Below are positions 10,249 to 22,963 of a stretch of 64,000 nt of DNA, piece by piece. The stretch spans positions 99,847 to 163,846 of the forward strand of contig NZ_CDCE01000027.1 in NCBI RefSeq assembly GCF_000819805.1, written 5' to 3'. Each line of letters opens with the position of its first letter. Position 1 is the first letter of the stretch. The stretch is from Aeromonas diversa CDC 2478-85. GTDB lineage: Bacteria; Pseudomonadota; Gammaproteobacteria; Enterobacterales; Aeromonadaceae. The position numbers and the translations under genes are program-made. The notes beneath the pieces are model-generated. The model was given only the letters and a program-made list of their open reading frames with translations, was not told the DNA's origin and ran no database searches.

Positions 10249-10662
10249 ATGAACCGCCCGATCATGACCCTCGCCAGCCTCTTGCTGCTGACCGCCTGTA
10301 GCAGCATCCATCCTAACCAGAGCGATCTGATGCACCACCACTGGGTCCTGGAGAGCCTGGACGGCCGTCCCGTGCAGGCGGAGCGCGGACAGGAGCCAGA
10401 TCTGGAAATCGGGGAAAACTTCACGGTCAACGGCATCGCCGGCTGCAACCGCTACTTCGGCATGGGCAATCTGGAGGCCGGGCGCTTCTGGGTCACCAGC
10501 ATGGGCAATACGGAGATGGCGTGCCTGGAGCCCCTTGGCGAGATAGAGCAGGCGGTGCTCCTGACCCTGCAAGAGGGGGCCAGCCTGACGCTGACGCCCG
10601 AAGCCCTGCATCTGGCAGGAAAACGGCACACCCTGCGCTACCGGTTGGAGGACTGGAAATAA
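10249..10662 (+). CDS. META-domain (HslJ-like) lipoprotein
   Basis: This is a predicted lipoprotein of 137 residues. The lipobox LLLTACSS places the acylated cysteine near residue 17, after a short hydrophobic signal. The rest is a META/HslJ domain: HHWVLESLDGRPV, then the hallmark VNGIAGCNRYFG, then MGNTEMAC. Relatives include E. coli HslJ, linked to novobiocin resistance and heat shock. An AAGGAG ribosome site eight bases upstream fixes the start at ATG 10249, even though an open frame extends further upstream. It stands as a single gene between yegD and the HDOD gene. The function beyond the fold is unknown. Confidence 0.88.
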   Translation: MNRPIMTLASLLLLTACSSIHPNQSDLMHHHWVLESLDGRPVQAERGQEPDLEIGENFTVNGIAGCNRYFGMGNLEAGRFWVTSMGNTEMACLEPLGEIEQAVLLTLQEGASLTLTPEALHLAGKRHTLRYRLEDWK

Positions 10663-10665
10663 AAA

Positions 10666-10686
10666 GACCGGCTGGTAAAGCCGGTC
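10666..10686. terminator. Perfect hairpin flanked by A runs
   Basis: GACCGGCT-GGTAA-AGCCGGTC follows the META gene by three bases. A runs flank both sides on the plus strand, so a T tract exists only for minus-strand transcription, where no gene is seen upstream. It may still stop plus-strand transcripts weakly. Confidence 0.45.
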
Positions 10687-10859
10687 AAAAGAAACAACAG
10701 GTGTTCCACACAGTGCTGAGAGAGCGAGAGCTCTACTGGGACTTAGAGTGTCACCCGCAGAGTGAACCCCTTATGAACACGGCAGGCATATTTGCAGGCA
10801 CACCCCCCGCCCCTGTGGCACAATAAACAGGAGTAAGGACCAGGGAGGCCACCACTGCC

Positions 10860-11690
10860 ATGTCGATGGATCGCCTGTTTGACAAGATTAAGCAGCTCCC
10901 CACCATCCCCAAGCTGCTGCACGAGCTGATGGAAAGCTTCAACGACGAGAATGCCCGCATCGACGAGATCGCCCGCAAGATCGCCATGGATCAGGTGATC
11001 AGCGTCAAGGTGCTGCGCATGGCCAACTCGGCGGCCTTCCGACGCGGTCAGGATGTCACCTCCATCGAGCAGGCGGTGATCCGCCTCGGCTTTAACCGCT
11101 TGCGCTCCGTGGTGGTGGCCTCCGGCATCATCGGCAGCTTCAAGGCGCCTCCCAGCTTCGACAAGAACAAGTTCTGGACCGAGACCTTCCAGGTCGCCAC
11201 CATCGCCAAGACGCTGGCCCAGCAGTGTGGCACCGTCGATCCCGAGACCGCCTTCACCTGCGCCCTGATCCACAACATCGGCGAGCTGCTCATCCAGAGC
11301 ACTCTGCCGGAAGAGGCCGAGCTCATCAGTCTGGCGATGGCCAAAGGGGCGAGCCGGGTCGAGGCCCAGCGCGAGATGCTTGGCTACGACTATGCCCAGC
11401 TCGGCGCCGAGCTGGCCCGACGCTGGAGCCTGGCCGAGACCTTCGTCATCGCTATCGCCCAGCAGCTCGACCCGCTGGAACACGAGCCGGTGAGCAAGGA
11501 GGCGGTGCTGATCCGCCTCGCCATGTTTGTCTCTTTCGCCTGGAATGCCGGTGTGCCGGCCCAGGCGATCATAGCCCGCTTCCCCAAACCCCTGGCGAGC
11601 CACCTCGGCCTGCAGCCGGAGCAGCTCGCCACGCAACTCGAATCCCTGCACGATCAGGGCAATGCCCTGGCCGAGATCCTGACTGGATAA
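10860..11690 (+). CDS. HDOD-domain protein
   Basis: This is a 276-residue cytoplasmic protein made almost entirely of an HDOD domain, a catalytically degenerate relative of HD phosphohydrolases found in signalling proteins. It contains LPTIPKLLHELME, the helix block IARKIAMDQVISVKVLRMANS, and the degenerate metal-site region ALIHNIGELLI. A GGGAGG ribosome site 11 bases upstream supports ATG 10860. Its stop codon lies two bases before malZ, so the two are probably co-translated, although no functional link is known. HDOD proteins often act in motility or second-messenger control; nothing here fixes which. Confidence 0.88.
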   Translation: MSMDRLFDKIKQLPTIPKLLHELMESFNDENARIDEIARKIAMDQVISVKVLRMANSAAFRRGQDVTSIEQAVIRLGFNRLRSVVVASGIIGSFKAPPSFDKNKFWTETFQVATIAKTLAQQCGTVDPETAFTCALIHNIGELLIQSTLPEEAELISLAMAKGASRVEAQREMLGYDYAQLGAELARRWSLAETFVIAIAQQLDPLEHEPVSKEAVLIRLAMFVSFAWNAGVPAQAIIARFPKPLASHLGLQPEQLATQLESLHDQGNALAEILTG

Positions 11691-11692
11691 AG

Positions 11693-13519
11693 ATGATCCC
11701 CTTCCTGTTTCACCCCCAAGCGTCGCCCTGGTTCAGGGCGACCCACGATGCACTGCTGCTCACCCTCTTTGTCGATCGCGCCGCCAACCTGAATCAGGTG
11801 CTACTGCGTATCGAACCCGACAATGAGGAGGAGCTGCACCCCATGACCCTGGTCGAAGCTCGCGACCGCCTGCAGATCTGGCAGTTCACCCTGCCCCTGC
11901 CGCGCACTCATGAGCCGATCCTCTACTGCTTCAAGGGGCTCACCGCTGAGACCCAGTGGTGGCTGCACGGGGGTGGCATAGACTCCAGCATGCCACCCCG
12001 TGCCACCCATTTTCGCTATAACCCCCAGCACCAGCCGCCCGCCTGGGTGCAGGATCAGGTCTTCTACCAGATCTTCCCGGACCGCTTCTGCAATGGTGAT
12101 CCCAGCCTGAGCGTGCAAGAGGGGGAGTACGACTATCGTGGCCGCCCCGTGCTGAGCAAGGCCTGGGGCGAGCCGGTCAGCCAGCGTGGCAGCGGTGACG
12201 AGGCGAGCGAGTTCTATGGCGGCGATCTGGCCGGCATCGATCAGAAGCTGCACTACCTGCACTCCCTCGGGGTGACGGCGCTCTATCTCAACCCTATCTT
12301 CGCCTCGCCGAGCAACCACAAGTACGACACCCAGGACTACTACCGGGTCGATCCCCACTTCGGCAGCAACGAGCAATTTGCCCAACTGACCCGCAACCTG
12401 CGTCAGCGCGGCATGCGCATCGTGCTCGACGCCGTGGTCAACCACACCTCTACCGAGCACCCCTGGTTTGCCCCTCCCGAGGGGGCCCAGGGTAACCCGG
12501 ACTCCCCCTGGCGCAGCTTCTACACCTTCGGTGAAGACGGGGACTACGTGAGCTGGAAGGGGATCCGCAGCCTGCCCAAGCTCGACTTCGCCAGCCCCAA
12601 GGTGCAGGACACCATCTATCGTGCCGACGACGCCATAGTGCGCCACTGGATGCGTCCTCCCTACCAGATCGATGGTTGGCGCTTCGACGTCATCCACATG
12701 CTGGGAGAGCAGGGATCGGCGAGCGGTAACCGTCACCACGTGCGCGCCCTGCGCGGCGCGGTCAAGCAAGAGAATCCGGACGCCTACGTGCTTGGCGAGC
12801 ACTTCTTCGAGGCCAGCCAATGGTTGCAGGGCGATCAGGAAGACGGCGCCATGAACTACTACGGCTTCGCCCACCCGGTGCGCGCCTTCCTAGCCGGTCA
12901 GGACATCGCCTACCAACCGATCCGGATCAGCGCCGCCGAGCTGGACCGCTGGCTGCGGCTGGCCCGCGCCCACATCCCGTTTGCCAACCAGCTGGCCCAA
13001 TTCAACCTGCTCGACAGCCACGATACCGCCCGCTTCCTCGAGCTGCTGGGGGGAAACCGGGAGCGCATGAGCCTGGCCGTCACCCTGCTGATGACCTACA
13101 TCGGCGCCCCTTGCGTCTATTACGGCGACGAGGTGGGGATGCGCGGCGGTAACGACCCGGATTGCCGCCGCTGCTTCCCCTGGGAGAGCACCCAGTGGGA
13201 TCACGCCCTGCACGACCACTACCGCCGCCTAATTCGGCTGCGTCGCCAGCGTCCGGCCCTGCGCCGGGGGGATCTGCTGACCCTCTATGCCGGTGAACAC
13301 ACGCTGGCCTATGTCCGCACCCTGGAGCGGGATCAGGTGGTGGTGGCCTGCAACCGCCACCCGGACAACCCGCGCAGCCTCACCCTTCCTCTGTGGCAGA
13401 CCGGCGCCCCGGCCAGCCGCTTCTGCGACGCCCTCACCGGTGAGCGCTTCGAGTTGGTTCAGGGGGAGCTGCAGCTGACCCTGCCCCCCTGCAGCGCCCG
13501 AGTACTGATCGCGACCTGA
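11693..13519 (+). CDS. malZ: Maltodextrin glucosidase (GH13)
   Basis: This cytoplasmic alpha-glucosidase trims glucose from the reducing end of short maltodextrins. The protein is 608 residues, close to E. coli MalZ (604), and similar along its length. GH13 landmarks are DQVFYQIFPDRF at the barrel entry, LDAVVNHTS, the nucleophile aspartate in DGWRFDVIHMLGE, the acid glutamate in VLGEHFFE and the third carboxylate in LLDSHDTARF. The ATG at 11693 is two bases after the HDOD stop; a GGATAAAG stretch gives only a weak ribosome site, so coupling is likely. No other mal genes are visible nearby. Confidence 0.95.
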   Translation: MIPFLFHPQASPWFRATHDALLLTLFVDRAANLNQVLLRIEPDNEEELHPMTLVEARDRLQIWQFTLPLPRTHEPILYCFKGLTAETQWWLHGGGIDSSMPPRATHFRYNPQHQPPAWVQDQVFYQIFPDRFCNGDPSLSVQEGEYDYRGRPVLSKAWGEPVSQRGSGDEASEFYGGDLAGIDQKLHYLHSLGVTALYLNPIFASPSNHKYDTQDYYRVDPHFGSNEQFAQLTRNLRQRGMRIVLDAVVNHTSTEHPWFAPPEGAQGNPDSPWRSFYTFGEDGDYVSWKGIRSLPKLDFASPKVQDTIYRADDAIVRHWMRPPYQIDGWRFDVIHMLGEQGSASGNRHHVRALRGAVKQENPDAYVLGEHFFEASQWLQGDQEDGAMNYYGFAHPVRAFLAGQDIAYQPIRISAAELDRWLRLARAHIPFANQLAQFNLLDSHDTARFLELLGGNRERMSLAVTLLMTYIGAPCVYYGDEVGMRGGNDPDCRRCFPWESTQWDHALHDHYRRLIRLRRQRPALRRGDLLTLYAGEHTLAYVRTLERDQVVVACNRHPDNPRSLTLPLWQTGAPASRFCDALTGERFELVQGELQLTLPPCSARVLIAT

Positions 13520-13523
13520 GTCA

Positions 13524-13553
13524 GGCAGGCGCCTCGCTGCGGTGGCGCCTGCC
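13524..13553 (+). terminator. GC-rich hairpin after malZ
   Basis: A perfect 10-base stem GGCAGGCGCC (13524-13533) pairs with GGCGCCTGCC (13544-13553) around a 10-base loop, five bases after malZ. The following sequence is C rich rather than T rich, so termination strength is uncertain. Confidence 0.55.
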
Positions 13554-13602
13554 CCCTCATCTCACTAGAATGGGGACCCTGTAATTCCCGATGGAAAGAC
13601 CC

Positions 13603-14376
13603 ATGAAACCGACTCTGGCCGCCGTGCTGATCGTCAAGAACGAGGCCGAAAACCTGAGAGCCTGCCTGGCCACATTGCAGGGAGTGGTCGACGAGATCGT
13701 CATCCTGGACTCCGGCAGCCAGGACGAGACCGCCGCCATCGCCGCCGAGTTTGGCGCCCGCTTCTTCGTGAATAACCAATGGCCCGGGTTTGGTCGCCAG
13801 CGTCAGCTCGCCCAGTCTCACGTTCGCTCCGACTGGGTGCTGTGGCTGGACGCCGACGAGCGGCTCACCCCTGAGCTGGCCCACAACATCCGCGACGTGC
13901 TGGAGAACCCACCGGTAGATACCCTCTACACCTTGCCGCGCCTCTCCTGGGTGTTTGGCCGTTTCATCCGCCACAGCGGCTGGTACCCGGATCGGGTGCT
14001 GCGTCTCTACCCCAGGGCGCTGACCGGTTACAACGACGCCCTGGTGCACGAGAAGGTAGAGGTACGTGCCAACATGAAGGTGGTGGATCTCAAGGGGGAT
14101 CTGCTCCACTACACCTATCGGGATCTCGAGCACTATCTGGTGAAATCGGCCGGCTACGGCCGCGCCTGGGCCGATCAGCGTCAGGCTCGCGGCAAGAAGA
14201 GCTCCCTGAGTCAGGGGCTGCTGCATGCGATCGGCTGTTTCGTGAAGATGTACCTGCTCAAGGCCGGCTTCCTCGACGGTCGTCAGGGGCTGTTGCTGGC
14301 CATCCTCTCGGCCCACTCGACCTTCATCAAGTACGCCGATCTCTGGATCCGTCACCAGCCGGGGCGCCCCGAGTAA
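13603..14376 (+). CDS. Family 2 glycosyltransferase, LPS core type (WaaE/KdtX-like)
   Basis: This is a predicted cytoplasmic or membrane-associated glycosyltransferase of 257 residues that would add a sugar to the lipopolysaccharide core. GT2 features are the opening [14 protein letters not shown], the donor-binding region [10 protein letters not shown] and the DxD-like motif LWLDADERL. Downstream comes a WaaE-like acceptor block ([20 protein letters not shown] and VHEKVEV). The start is taken at ATG 13603, seven bases after a GGA ribosome site; an in-frame ATG at 13591 lacks one. It converges on glmU across a shared terminator. The WaaE assignment is by resemblance; the exact sugar is unknown. 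Confidence 0.82.
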   Translation: MKPTLAAVLIVKNEAENLRACLATLQGVVDEIVILDSGSQDETAAIAAEFGARFFVNNQWPGFGRQRQLAQSHVRSDWVLWLDADERLTPELAHNIRDVLENPPVDTLYTLPRLSWVFGRFIRHSGWYPDRVLRLYPRALTGYNDALVHEKVEVRANMKVVDLKGDLLHYTYRDLEHYLVKSAGYGRAWADQRQARGKKSSLSQGLLHAIGCFVKMYLLKAGFLDGRQGLLLAILSAHSTFIKYADLWIRHQPGRPE

Positions 14377-14387
14377 CGCCAGAAAGC

Positions 14388-14412
14388 ACAAGGCCCCATC
14401 AAGGGGCCTTGT
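14388..14412. terminator. Bidirectional terminator between the glycosyltransferase and glmU
   Basis: A perfect 10-base stem ACAAGGCCCC (14388-14397) pairs with GGGGCCTTGT (14403-14412) around ATCAA. It lies between the stop codons of two convergent genes, with short T-containing tails on both sides. Confidence 0.8.
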
Positions 14413-14431
14413 CGTTATGGTTGATCGGTTA

Positions 14432-15793
14432 TCACTTCTTCTTCACCGGACGGGCCCAGTTCTTGATGTGGCGCTGGGGCACCCGGGTGATGACCAGCTC
14501 GTTCTCGGCCACGTCCTTGGTAATGGTGGAGCCGGCCCCCAGCGTGGCGCCCTTGCCGATGCGCACCGGCGCCACCAGCTGGGTATCGGAGCCGACGAAG
14601 ACATCATCCTCGATGATGGTCTGGAACTTGTTCACCCCGTCGTAATTACACGTGATGGTGCCGGCCCCGATATTCACTTTGGCACCCACTTCCGCATCCC
14701 CGAGATAGGTCAGATGACCGCACTTGGAGCCAACCCCGAGGCGCGCCTTCTTCATCTCGACGAAGTTGCCGACGTGAGCGTCCTGCTCCAGCACGGCACC
14801 CGGACGCAGACGGGCAAACGGGCCGACCGAGCACTGCTCAGCCACCTGGGCCCCTTCCACCACGGTGTAGGGCTTGATCTCGGTGTCGTCGCCTATGGTG
14901 CAATCCTTGAGAATGGCGCCGGCGCCCACCACCACCCGGTTGCCCAGGGTGACCTTGCCCTCGATGATGACGTTGACGTCGATCACCACCTCTTCCCCGA
15001 CGCTCAACTCACCGCGCAGATCGAAGCGGGCCGGGTCCATCATGCTCACCCCGGCGATCATCAGCTTCTCGGCCTGCATCTTCTGGTAGCTGCGCTCGAG
15101 CGCCGCCAGTTGTACCCGGTTGTTGGCCCCCTCCACCTCGGCGGCAGAATCGGGGTGAACGGCGACGATGGGGCAACCATCGGCATGGGCCATGGCGATG
15201 ACGTCGGTGAGATAGAATTCGCCCTGGGCGTTCTTGTTATCCAAACGCGACAACCAGCCGCGCAGATGGGCCCCCATGGCCACCAGCACGCCTGTGTTTA
15301 CCTCGCAAATCGCCAGCTGATCGGCATTCGCATCCTTCTGCTCGACGATGCCGACCACTCGTCCCTGATCGCGCACTATGCGGCCGTAACCCGTGGGGTT
15401 GTCCAGTATCACGGTCAGCAGCGCCATGCCATCGGCCGGCTTGGCGGCCAGCAGCCGCTGCAGAGTCTCGGGCTGGATCAGCGGAGTGTCGCCGTACAGC
15501 ACCAGCACGTCGTCTTCGTCGTTCCAGTACGGGCTCGCCTGAGCCACAGCATGACCGGTCCCCAGCTGCTGCGCCTGCAACACCCAGCTCAGGTCGTCCG
15601 CCTGGATGAGCTCTTTGAGCAGCTCGCCACCATGGCCATACACCAGATGCACCTTGCCGGCTCCCACCTGACGAGCGGTGTCGATGACGTGGGAGACCAT
15701 GGCCTTGCCGGCAACCGGATGTAGCACCTTGGGCAGGGGAGAGCGCATGCGGGTGCCTTTGCCCGCAGCCAGGATGACGACGTTGAGAGACAT
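14432..15793 (-). CDS. glmU: Bifunctional UDP-GlcNAc pyrophosphorylase / GlcN-1-P acetyltransferase
   Basis: GlmU makes UDP-N-acetylglucosamine, the precursor of peptidoglycan and LPS, in two steps. The protein is 453 residues. The N-terminal pyrophosphorylase domain begins [14 protein letters not shown] with the nucleotide-binding loop, followed by LYGDTPLI. The C-terminal left-handed beta-helix acetyltransferase shows hexapeptide repeats ([37 protein letters not shown]). The start is ATG 15793, with an AAGG-type ribosome site upstream. It lies directly downstream of atpC across a strong terminator, the common gammaproteobacterial atpC-glmU order. Confidence 0.98.
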   Translation of the reverse strand: MSLNVVILAAGKGTRMRSPLPKVLHPVAGKAMVSHVIDTARQVGAGKVHLVYGHGGELLKELIQADDLSWVLQAQQLGTGHAVAQASPYWNDEDDVLVLYGDTPLIQPETLQRLLAAKPADGMALLTVILDNPTGYGRIVRDQGRVVGIVEQKDANADQLAICEVNTGVLVAMGAHLRGWLSRLDNKNAQGEFYLTDVIAMAHADGCPIVAVHPDSAAEVEGANNRVQLAALERSYQKMQAEKLMIAGVSMMDPARFDLRGELSVGEEVVIDVNVIIEGKVTLGNRVVVGAGAILKDCTIGDDTEIKPYTVVEGAQVAEQCSVGPFARLRPGAVLEQDAHVGNFVEMKKARLGVGSKCGHLTYLGDAEVGAKVNIGAGTITCNYDGVNKFQTIIEDDVFVGSDTQLVAPVRIGKGATLGAGSTITKDVAENELVITRVPQRHIKNWARPVKKK

Positions 15794-15850
15794 GATTTCT
15801 GCCTTGAATTCGTGTGGAAATACCCGGCGGAGTCTATCCAACAGGCCAAA

Positions 15851-15876
15851 AAAAAGCGACCCGAAGGTCGCTTTTT
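15851..15876 (-). terminator. Intrinsic terminator of the atp operon
   Basis: On the minus strand GCGACC-TTCG-GGTCGC closes on a stable UUCG-type tetraloop and is followed by a T run of about eight, 13 bases after the atpC stop. Confidence 0.92.
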
Positions 15877-15888
15877 ACATCACCGTTA

Positions 15889-16314
15889 TCAGCGGTAGTG
15901 CTTCTTGACGATGTCGATGACCCGCAGCTGGGCCAATGCCTTGGCCAGCTCGGCAGAGGCCTGGGCATAGTCGATATCGCCGTGGGAGCTGTGGATCCTC
16001 GCCTCGGCACGACGCTTGGCTTCGAGGGCTTTCGCCTCGTCCAGATCGTCGGCACGAATGGCGGTATCCGCCAGCACGGTCACGGTTTCGGGTTGTACTT
16101 CCAGCATGCCGCCGGAGATGTACATCACCTCTTCGCCACCCTGCTGCTTCACCAGTCGGACCAGGCCCGGTTTGATGGAGGTCAGCAGCGGCGTGTGACC
16201 ATGATGAATACCCAGCTCACCTTCCGCACCTGTCACCGCGACACTCTGAACGCGACCGGAGAACAGCTTGCCTTCGGCGCTTACGACGTCCAGGTGAAAG
16301 GATATCTCAGCCAT
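15889..16314 (-). CDS. atpC: ATP synthase epsilon subunit
   Basis: This is the rotor-stalk subunit of the F1 sector that links the gamma subunit to the c ring and inhibits ATP hydrolysis. It has 141 residues, with the N-terminal beta-sandwich ([27 protein letters not shown]) followed by the two-helix C-terminal domain ([17 protein letters not shown]). An AGGAGG ribosome site lies five bases before ATG 16314. It is the last gene of the nine-gene operon, 18 bases after atpD, and is followed by a strong terminator. Confidence 0.98.
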   Translation of the reverse strand: MAEISFHLDVVSAEGKLFSGRVQSVAVTGAEGELGIHHGHTPLLTSIKPGLVRLVKQQGGEEVMYISGGMLEVQPETVTVLADTAIRADDLDEAKALEAKRRAEARIHSSHGDIDYAQASAELAKALAQLRVIDIVKKHYR

Positions 16315-16332
16315 GAGCCCTCCTATCGAGGC

Positions 16333-17739
<1,407 letters not shown>

Positions 17740-17755
17740 TTAGGTAACCCTTGCC

Positions 17756-18622
17756 TTACACCGCGGCAGCACCGGACACGATCTCGTTAAGCTCCTGGGT
17801 GATACTGGCCTGACGGGCCTTGTTGTACACCAGTTGCAGATCGTTAATCAGGTTGCCGGCGTTGTCAGTCGCGGCTTTCATGGCAACCATTCGGGCTGCC
17901 TGTTCACTAGCCAAGTTTTCCACCACGCCCTGGTACACCTGGGATTCGACGTAGCGAACCAGCAGGGTGTTGAGCAGTTGCTTGGGATCCGGCTCATAGA
18001 GGTAATCCCAGTGGTGTTTCTTGGCGAGCTTGCTGTCTTCTGTAATGGGCAAAGGCAGAAGTTGATCGACCTTGGGCTGTTGCACCATGGTGTTCACAAA
18101 CTTGTTGTACACCAGATACAGACGGTCAATCTCACCGTTGTCATAGGCCTTCAGCATGACCTTCACGGAACCGATCAGGTCATTGACACTCGGGGCATCC
18201 CCGAGGCCGGACACTTGGGCAACGACCTTGGCGCCGTACTTCTGGAAGAAGCCGGACGCCTTGTTGCCAATCAGGGCCAAATCAATCTTGGCGCCTTGCT
18301 GGCTCCATTGCTTCATGTCGTTGATGGCTGCCTTGAACAGGTTGATGTTCAGGCCGCCACACAGGCCACGGTCGGTGGAGATGACGATATAGCCCACACG
18401 CTTGACCTCACGTTCGATGAGGTAGGGGTGCTTGTATTCCAAGTTACCCTGAGCGATGTGGCCGATCACCTTGCGCATGGTTTCAGCGTATGGACGGCTG
18501 GCAGACATGCGATCCTGCGCACGGCGCATCTTGCTCGCTGCCACCATTTCCATAGCGCTGGTGATCTTCTGAGTGTTCTTCACACTCCCGATCTTGGTAC
18601 GTATCTCTTTTGCGCCGGCCAT
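17756..18622 (-). CDS. atpG: ATP synthase gamma subunit
   Basis: This is the central rotor shaft of F1, 288 residues and the usual length. The long N-terminal helix opens [33 protein letters not shown], the family signature is in [13 protein letters not shown], and the C-terminal helix includes the pattern [17 protein letters not shown]. These are the parts that insert into the alpha-beta hexamer. It lies between atpA and atpD. Confidence 0.99.
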   Translation of the reverse strand: MAGAKEIRTKIGSVKNTQKITSAMEMVAASKMRRAQDRMSASRPYAETMRKVIGHIAQGNLEYKHPYLIEREVKRVGYIVISTDRGLCGGLNINLFKAAINDMKQWSQQGAKIDLALIGNKASGFFQKYGAKVVAQVSGLGDAPSVNDLIGSVKVMLKAYDNGEIDRLYLVYNKFVNTMVQQPKVDQLLPLPITEDSKLAKKHHWDYLYEPDPKQLLNTLLVRYVESQVYQGVVENLASEQAARMVAMKAATDNAGNLINDLQLVYNKARQASITQELNEIVSGAAAV

Positions 18623-18667
18623 CTCTATTCTCCATCAGGTGGCAGCCTGGGGCTGCCACACACACGC

Positions 18668-20209
18668 TTACCAGGTCTGGGTTGCCTTGAAGGTATCGAG
18701 CAACGCAGTCAGCTTGCCAACGATCGCGTCGTTGTAGTCGGCCTTGGCATTGATTTCAGCCATCAGCTCGCCATGCTGGGTATTGGCGTAGGAGACCAGA
18801 GCGGCTTCGAAGTCGACTACCTTGCTCAGGTCGACATCGTTGAGGTAACCCTTCTCGGCTGCGAACAGCACCAGCGCCTGGTGAGCAACGCTCATCGGGG
18901 CATACTGCTTCTGTTTCATCAGCTCGGTTACCTTCTGGCCGTGATCCAGCTGCTTGCGGGTCGCGTCATCCAGGTCGGAGGAGAACTGGGCGAACGCAGC
19001 CAGCTCGCGGTACTGGGCCAGCGCGGTACGGATACCACCGGACAGCTTCTTGATGATCTTGGTCTGAGCCGCACCACCCACACGGGATACGGAGATACCC
19101 GGGTCAACGGCCGGACGGATACCGGAGTTGAACAGCTGGGTAGTCAGGAAGATCTGGCCGTCGGTGATGGAGATCACGTTGGTCGGAACGAACGCGGATA
19201 CGTCACCGGCCTGGGTTTCGATGATCGGCAGGGCGGTCAGCGAACCGGTCTGGCCCTTGACGGCGCCATTGGTGAACTTCTCAACGTACTCGACGTTGAC
19301 ACGAGCAGCACGCTCGAGCAGACGGGAGTGCAGATAGAAGACGTCACCCGGGTAGGCTTCACGTCCAGGCGGACGACGCAGCAGCAGGGAGATCTGACGA
19401 TAGGCAACGGCCTGCTTGGACAGGTCATCATAGATGATCAGCGCGTCTTCACCACGGTCACGGAAGTACTCACCCATGGAGCAACCGGCATAGGGAGCCA
19501 GGAACTGCAGGGCAGCCGCTTCGGAGGCAGAAGCCACGACCACGACGGTGTTGGCCAGGGCGCCGTGCTCTTCCAGCTTGCGCACCACGTTGGCGATGGT
19601 GGAGGCCTTCTGGCCAATCGCAACGTAGACACACTTAATGCCGGAGTCTTTCTGGTTGATGATGGTGTCGATGGCGATGGCGGTCTTACCCACCTGACGG
19701 TCACCGATGATCAGCTCACGCTGGCCACGACCGATGGGGATCATGGCGTCGATGGCTTTCAGACCGGTCTGGACAGGCTGGTCAACAGACTTACGATCGA
19801 TAACACCCGGAGCGATCACTTCTACCGGAGAGAAGCCATCGTGCTCAAGCGGGCCTTTACCATCGATAGGTTGACCCAGGGTGTTGACCACCCGGCCCAG
19901 CAGACCACGGCCGACCGGCACTTCCAGGATACGACCGGTACCCTTGACCTTCATCCCTTCGGCCAGATCGGCGTAGGGACCCATGACCACGGCACCGACG
20001 GAGTCACGCTCCAGGTTCAATGCCAGAGCGTAGCGGTTGCCCGGCAGCTCGATCATCTCACCTTGCATGGCGTTGGCCAGGCCGTGGATACGAATGATAC
20101 CGTCGCTCACGGAGACGATAGTACCTTCGTTGTGCGCTTCGCTCTTGATCTCAAACTGCGCAATGCGCTGCTTGATCAGCTCGGCGATTTCAGTGGAATT
20201 CAGTTGCAT
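18668..20209 (-). CDS. atpA: ATP synthase alpha subunit
   Basis: This is the non-catalytic nucleotide-binding subunit of F1, with 513 residues as in E. coli. The start [19 protein letters not shown] is the helix that contacts the delta subunit. Walker A is [11 protein letters not shown] near residue 169, and the Walker B area is [12 protein letters not shown]. The arginine finger lies in the segment [14 protein letters not shown]. It follows atpH by 15 bases. Confidence 0.99.
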   Translation of the reverse strand: MQLNSTEIAELIKQRIAQFEIKSEAHNEGTIVSVSDGIIRIHGLANAMQGEMIELPGNRYALALNLERDSVGAVVMGPYADLAEGMKVKGTGRILEVPVGRGLLGRVVNTLGQPIDGKGPLEHDGFSPVEVIAPGVIDRKSVDQPVQTGLKAIDAMIPIGRGQRELIIGDRQVGKTAIAIDTIINQKDSGIKCVYVAIGQKASTIANVVRKLEEHGALANTVVVVASASEAAALQFLAPYAGCSMGEYFRDRGEDALIIYDDLSKQAVAYRQISLLLRRPPGREAYPGDVFYLHSRLLERAARVNVEYVEKFTNGAVKGQTGSLTALPIIETQAGDVSAFVPTNVISITDGQIFLTTQLFNSGIRPAVDPGISVSRVGGAAQTKIIKKLSGGIRTALAQYRELAAFAQFSSDLDDATRKQLDHGQKVTELMKQKQYAPMSVAHQALVLFAAEKGYLNDVDLSKVVDFEAALVSYANTQHGELMAEINAKADYNDAIVGKLTALLDTFKATQTW

Positions 20210-20224
20210 GCTCTAATACCCCAA

Positions 20225-20758
20225 TCAAGATTGCAGCGCGTCGGCCATCCGATCCAGCTTACCGCGGAGGGAACCGTCGATAACCAGGTCGCCGGCCTTG
20301 ATGAGCACTCCGGCCATCAAGGACGCATCTGTGCTGCAATTCAGCTTCACTTTGCGCGCGAGACGTTTTTCCAGAGAAGCCTGAAGGTTGGCTTTCTGCT
20401 GTTCGGTCAGCTCGACCGCCGATACCAACTCGGCCTCGATACTCTTCTCGAGTTCGGCCTTGAGGAGGTGGAATTCGGCAACCACAGCCGGCAGTACACT
20501 CAAGCGACCATTCTCGGCCATCACCCGGATCAGGTTCTGGCCGTGCTCGTTGAGTTGCTCACCGCAGACACCGACAAACACGTTTGCCAGCTGGTCGGCA
20601 GCCATGGCGCCGCTGATCAGGGCGGCGACGGTGTCGTTTTCGGCCACCAAGGCCGCAAACTCCAACATCTCCTGCCACTGGGCGATCGCCTTTTGCTCGA
20701 CGGCAAAGTCGAAAGCAGCCTTGGCGTAGGGGCGAGCAATGGTAGTCAGTTCAGACAT
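20225..20758 (-). CDS. atpH: ATP synthase delta subunit
   Basis: This is the peripheral-stalk subunit that ties the top of F1 to the b subunits. It has 177 residues, with the OSCP-type N-terminal helical domain ([17 protein letters not shown]) and the C-terminal signature region ending [22 protein letters not shown]. It sits between atpF and atpA, with gaps of about 15 bases on both sides. Confidence 0.98.
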   Translation of the reverse strand: MSELTTIARPYAKAAFDFAVEQKAIAQWQEMLEFAALVAENDTVAALISGAMAADQLANVFVGVCGEQLNEHGQNLIRVMAENGRLSVLPAVVAEFHLLKAELEKSIEAELVSAVELTEQQKANLQASLEKRLARKVKLNCSTDASLMAGVLIKAGDLVIDGSLRGKLDRMADALQS

Positions 20759-20771
20759 GGCCCCATTCCCG

Positions 20772-21242
20772 TTACAGTTCCGCTACCAGCTTGTCGACGA
20801 TGTCGTTGTTGGCAGCCTGATCGATGTGACGCTCCAGGATCTTCTCTGCGCCGGCGATGGCGAGGGCAGCAACCTGCTTGCGCAGCTCTTCTTTAGCACG
20901 ATGACGTTCGGCTTCGATCTCGGCACGGCCTTGAGTCAGGATTTTCTCCCGCTCGGCCTGGGCAGCAGTGGTCGCTTCGTCAATGATCTGGGCCTTACGC
21001 TTGTTGGCCTGTTCAATGATTTCAGCAGCCTGCTGTTTAGCCTCTTTCAGACGATCGGAAGCATTAGCCTGGGCCAGTTCCAGATCCTTCTTCGCGCGTT
21101 CTGCAGAAGAGAGGCCGTCAGTAATTGCTTTCTGGCGAGCCTCGATGGCAGCCATGAGCGGCGGCCATACAAACTTCATGCAGCACCAGACGAAGATGAC
21201 GAAGGCAAGTGTCTGGCCAAGGAGGGTGGCGTTGATATCCAC
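20772..21242 (-). CDS. atpF: ATP synthase b subunit
   Basis: This is the membrane-anchored peripheral stalk of the Fo sector, 156 residues as in E. coli. A single N-terminal transmembrane segment ([20 protein letters not shown]) is followed by a long charged amphipathic coiled coil from about residue 35 to the end, rich in Ala, Glu, Lys and Arg. It functions as a dimer. It lies between atpE and atpH. Confidence 0.98.
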   Translation of the reverse strand: MDINATLLGQTLAFVIFVWCCMKFVWPPLMAAIEARQKAITDGLSSAERAKKDLELAQANASDRLKEAKQQAAEIIEQANKRKAQIIDEATTAAQAEREKILTQGRAEIEAERHRAKEELRKQVAALAIAGAEKILERHIDQAANNDIVDKLVAEL

Positions 21243-21304
21243 AACCAGTTCCTCTCTATGTGAAGTTCAAAAAAAGTGGTGTTCGCTGAACAGTCACTCG
21301 AGAG

Positions 21305-22762
<1,458 letters not shown>

Positions 22763-22786
22763 ACTCCCCGAATGTAGCTAAACTGT

Positions 22787-22808
22787 AAAAAAAGGAGGTT
22801 TACCCCCC
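22787..22808 (-). terminator. Terminator-like hairpin in the atp leader
   Basis: On the minus strand G6 (22803-22808), loop TAAA, CCTCC (22794-22798) and seven T (22787-22793) lie between the predicted atp promoter and atpI. The stem is five pairs with one G-U. It may attenuate the operon or stop read-through from parB. Confidence 0.5.
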
Positions 22809-22835
22809 TATTCACACAGCTTAAAAGCCGGTCAA

Positions 22836-22863
22836 ATTATACCCGTGAAGAGGGCCATTGCAA
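22836..22863 (-). promoter_or_regulatory. Promoter of the atp operon
   Basis: On the minus strand TTGCAA (22858-22863), a 16-base spacer and a perfect TATAAT (22836-22841) lie 73 bases before the atpI start codon. Confidence 0.75.
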
Positions 22864-22963
22864 CACGACAGAAAGCCTTATTTTCTGCGGTGTTGAGGCG
22901 CATATTCAGCTTCCTTTCATATGCAATGTAATGCATGTTTTATTACTACAAAAAGCGCAAAAA

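Noticed and set aside
17834..20896. A 1020-codon open frame on the plus strand, antisense to atpG, atpA and atpH
   Set aside because: It is a codon-usage shadow: the opposite strand holds three strongly conserved genes, there is no recognisable domain, and it crosses gene boundaries.
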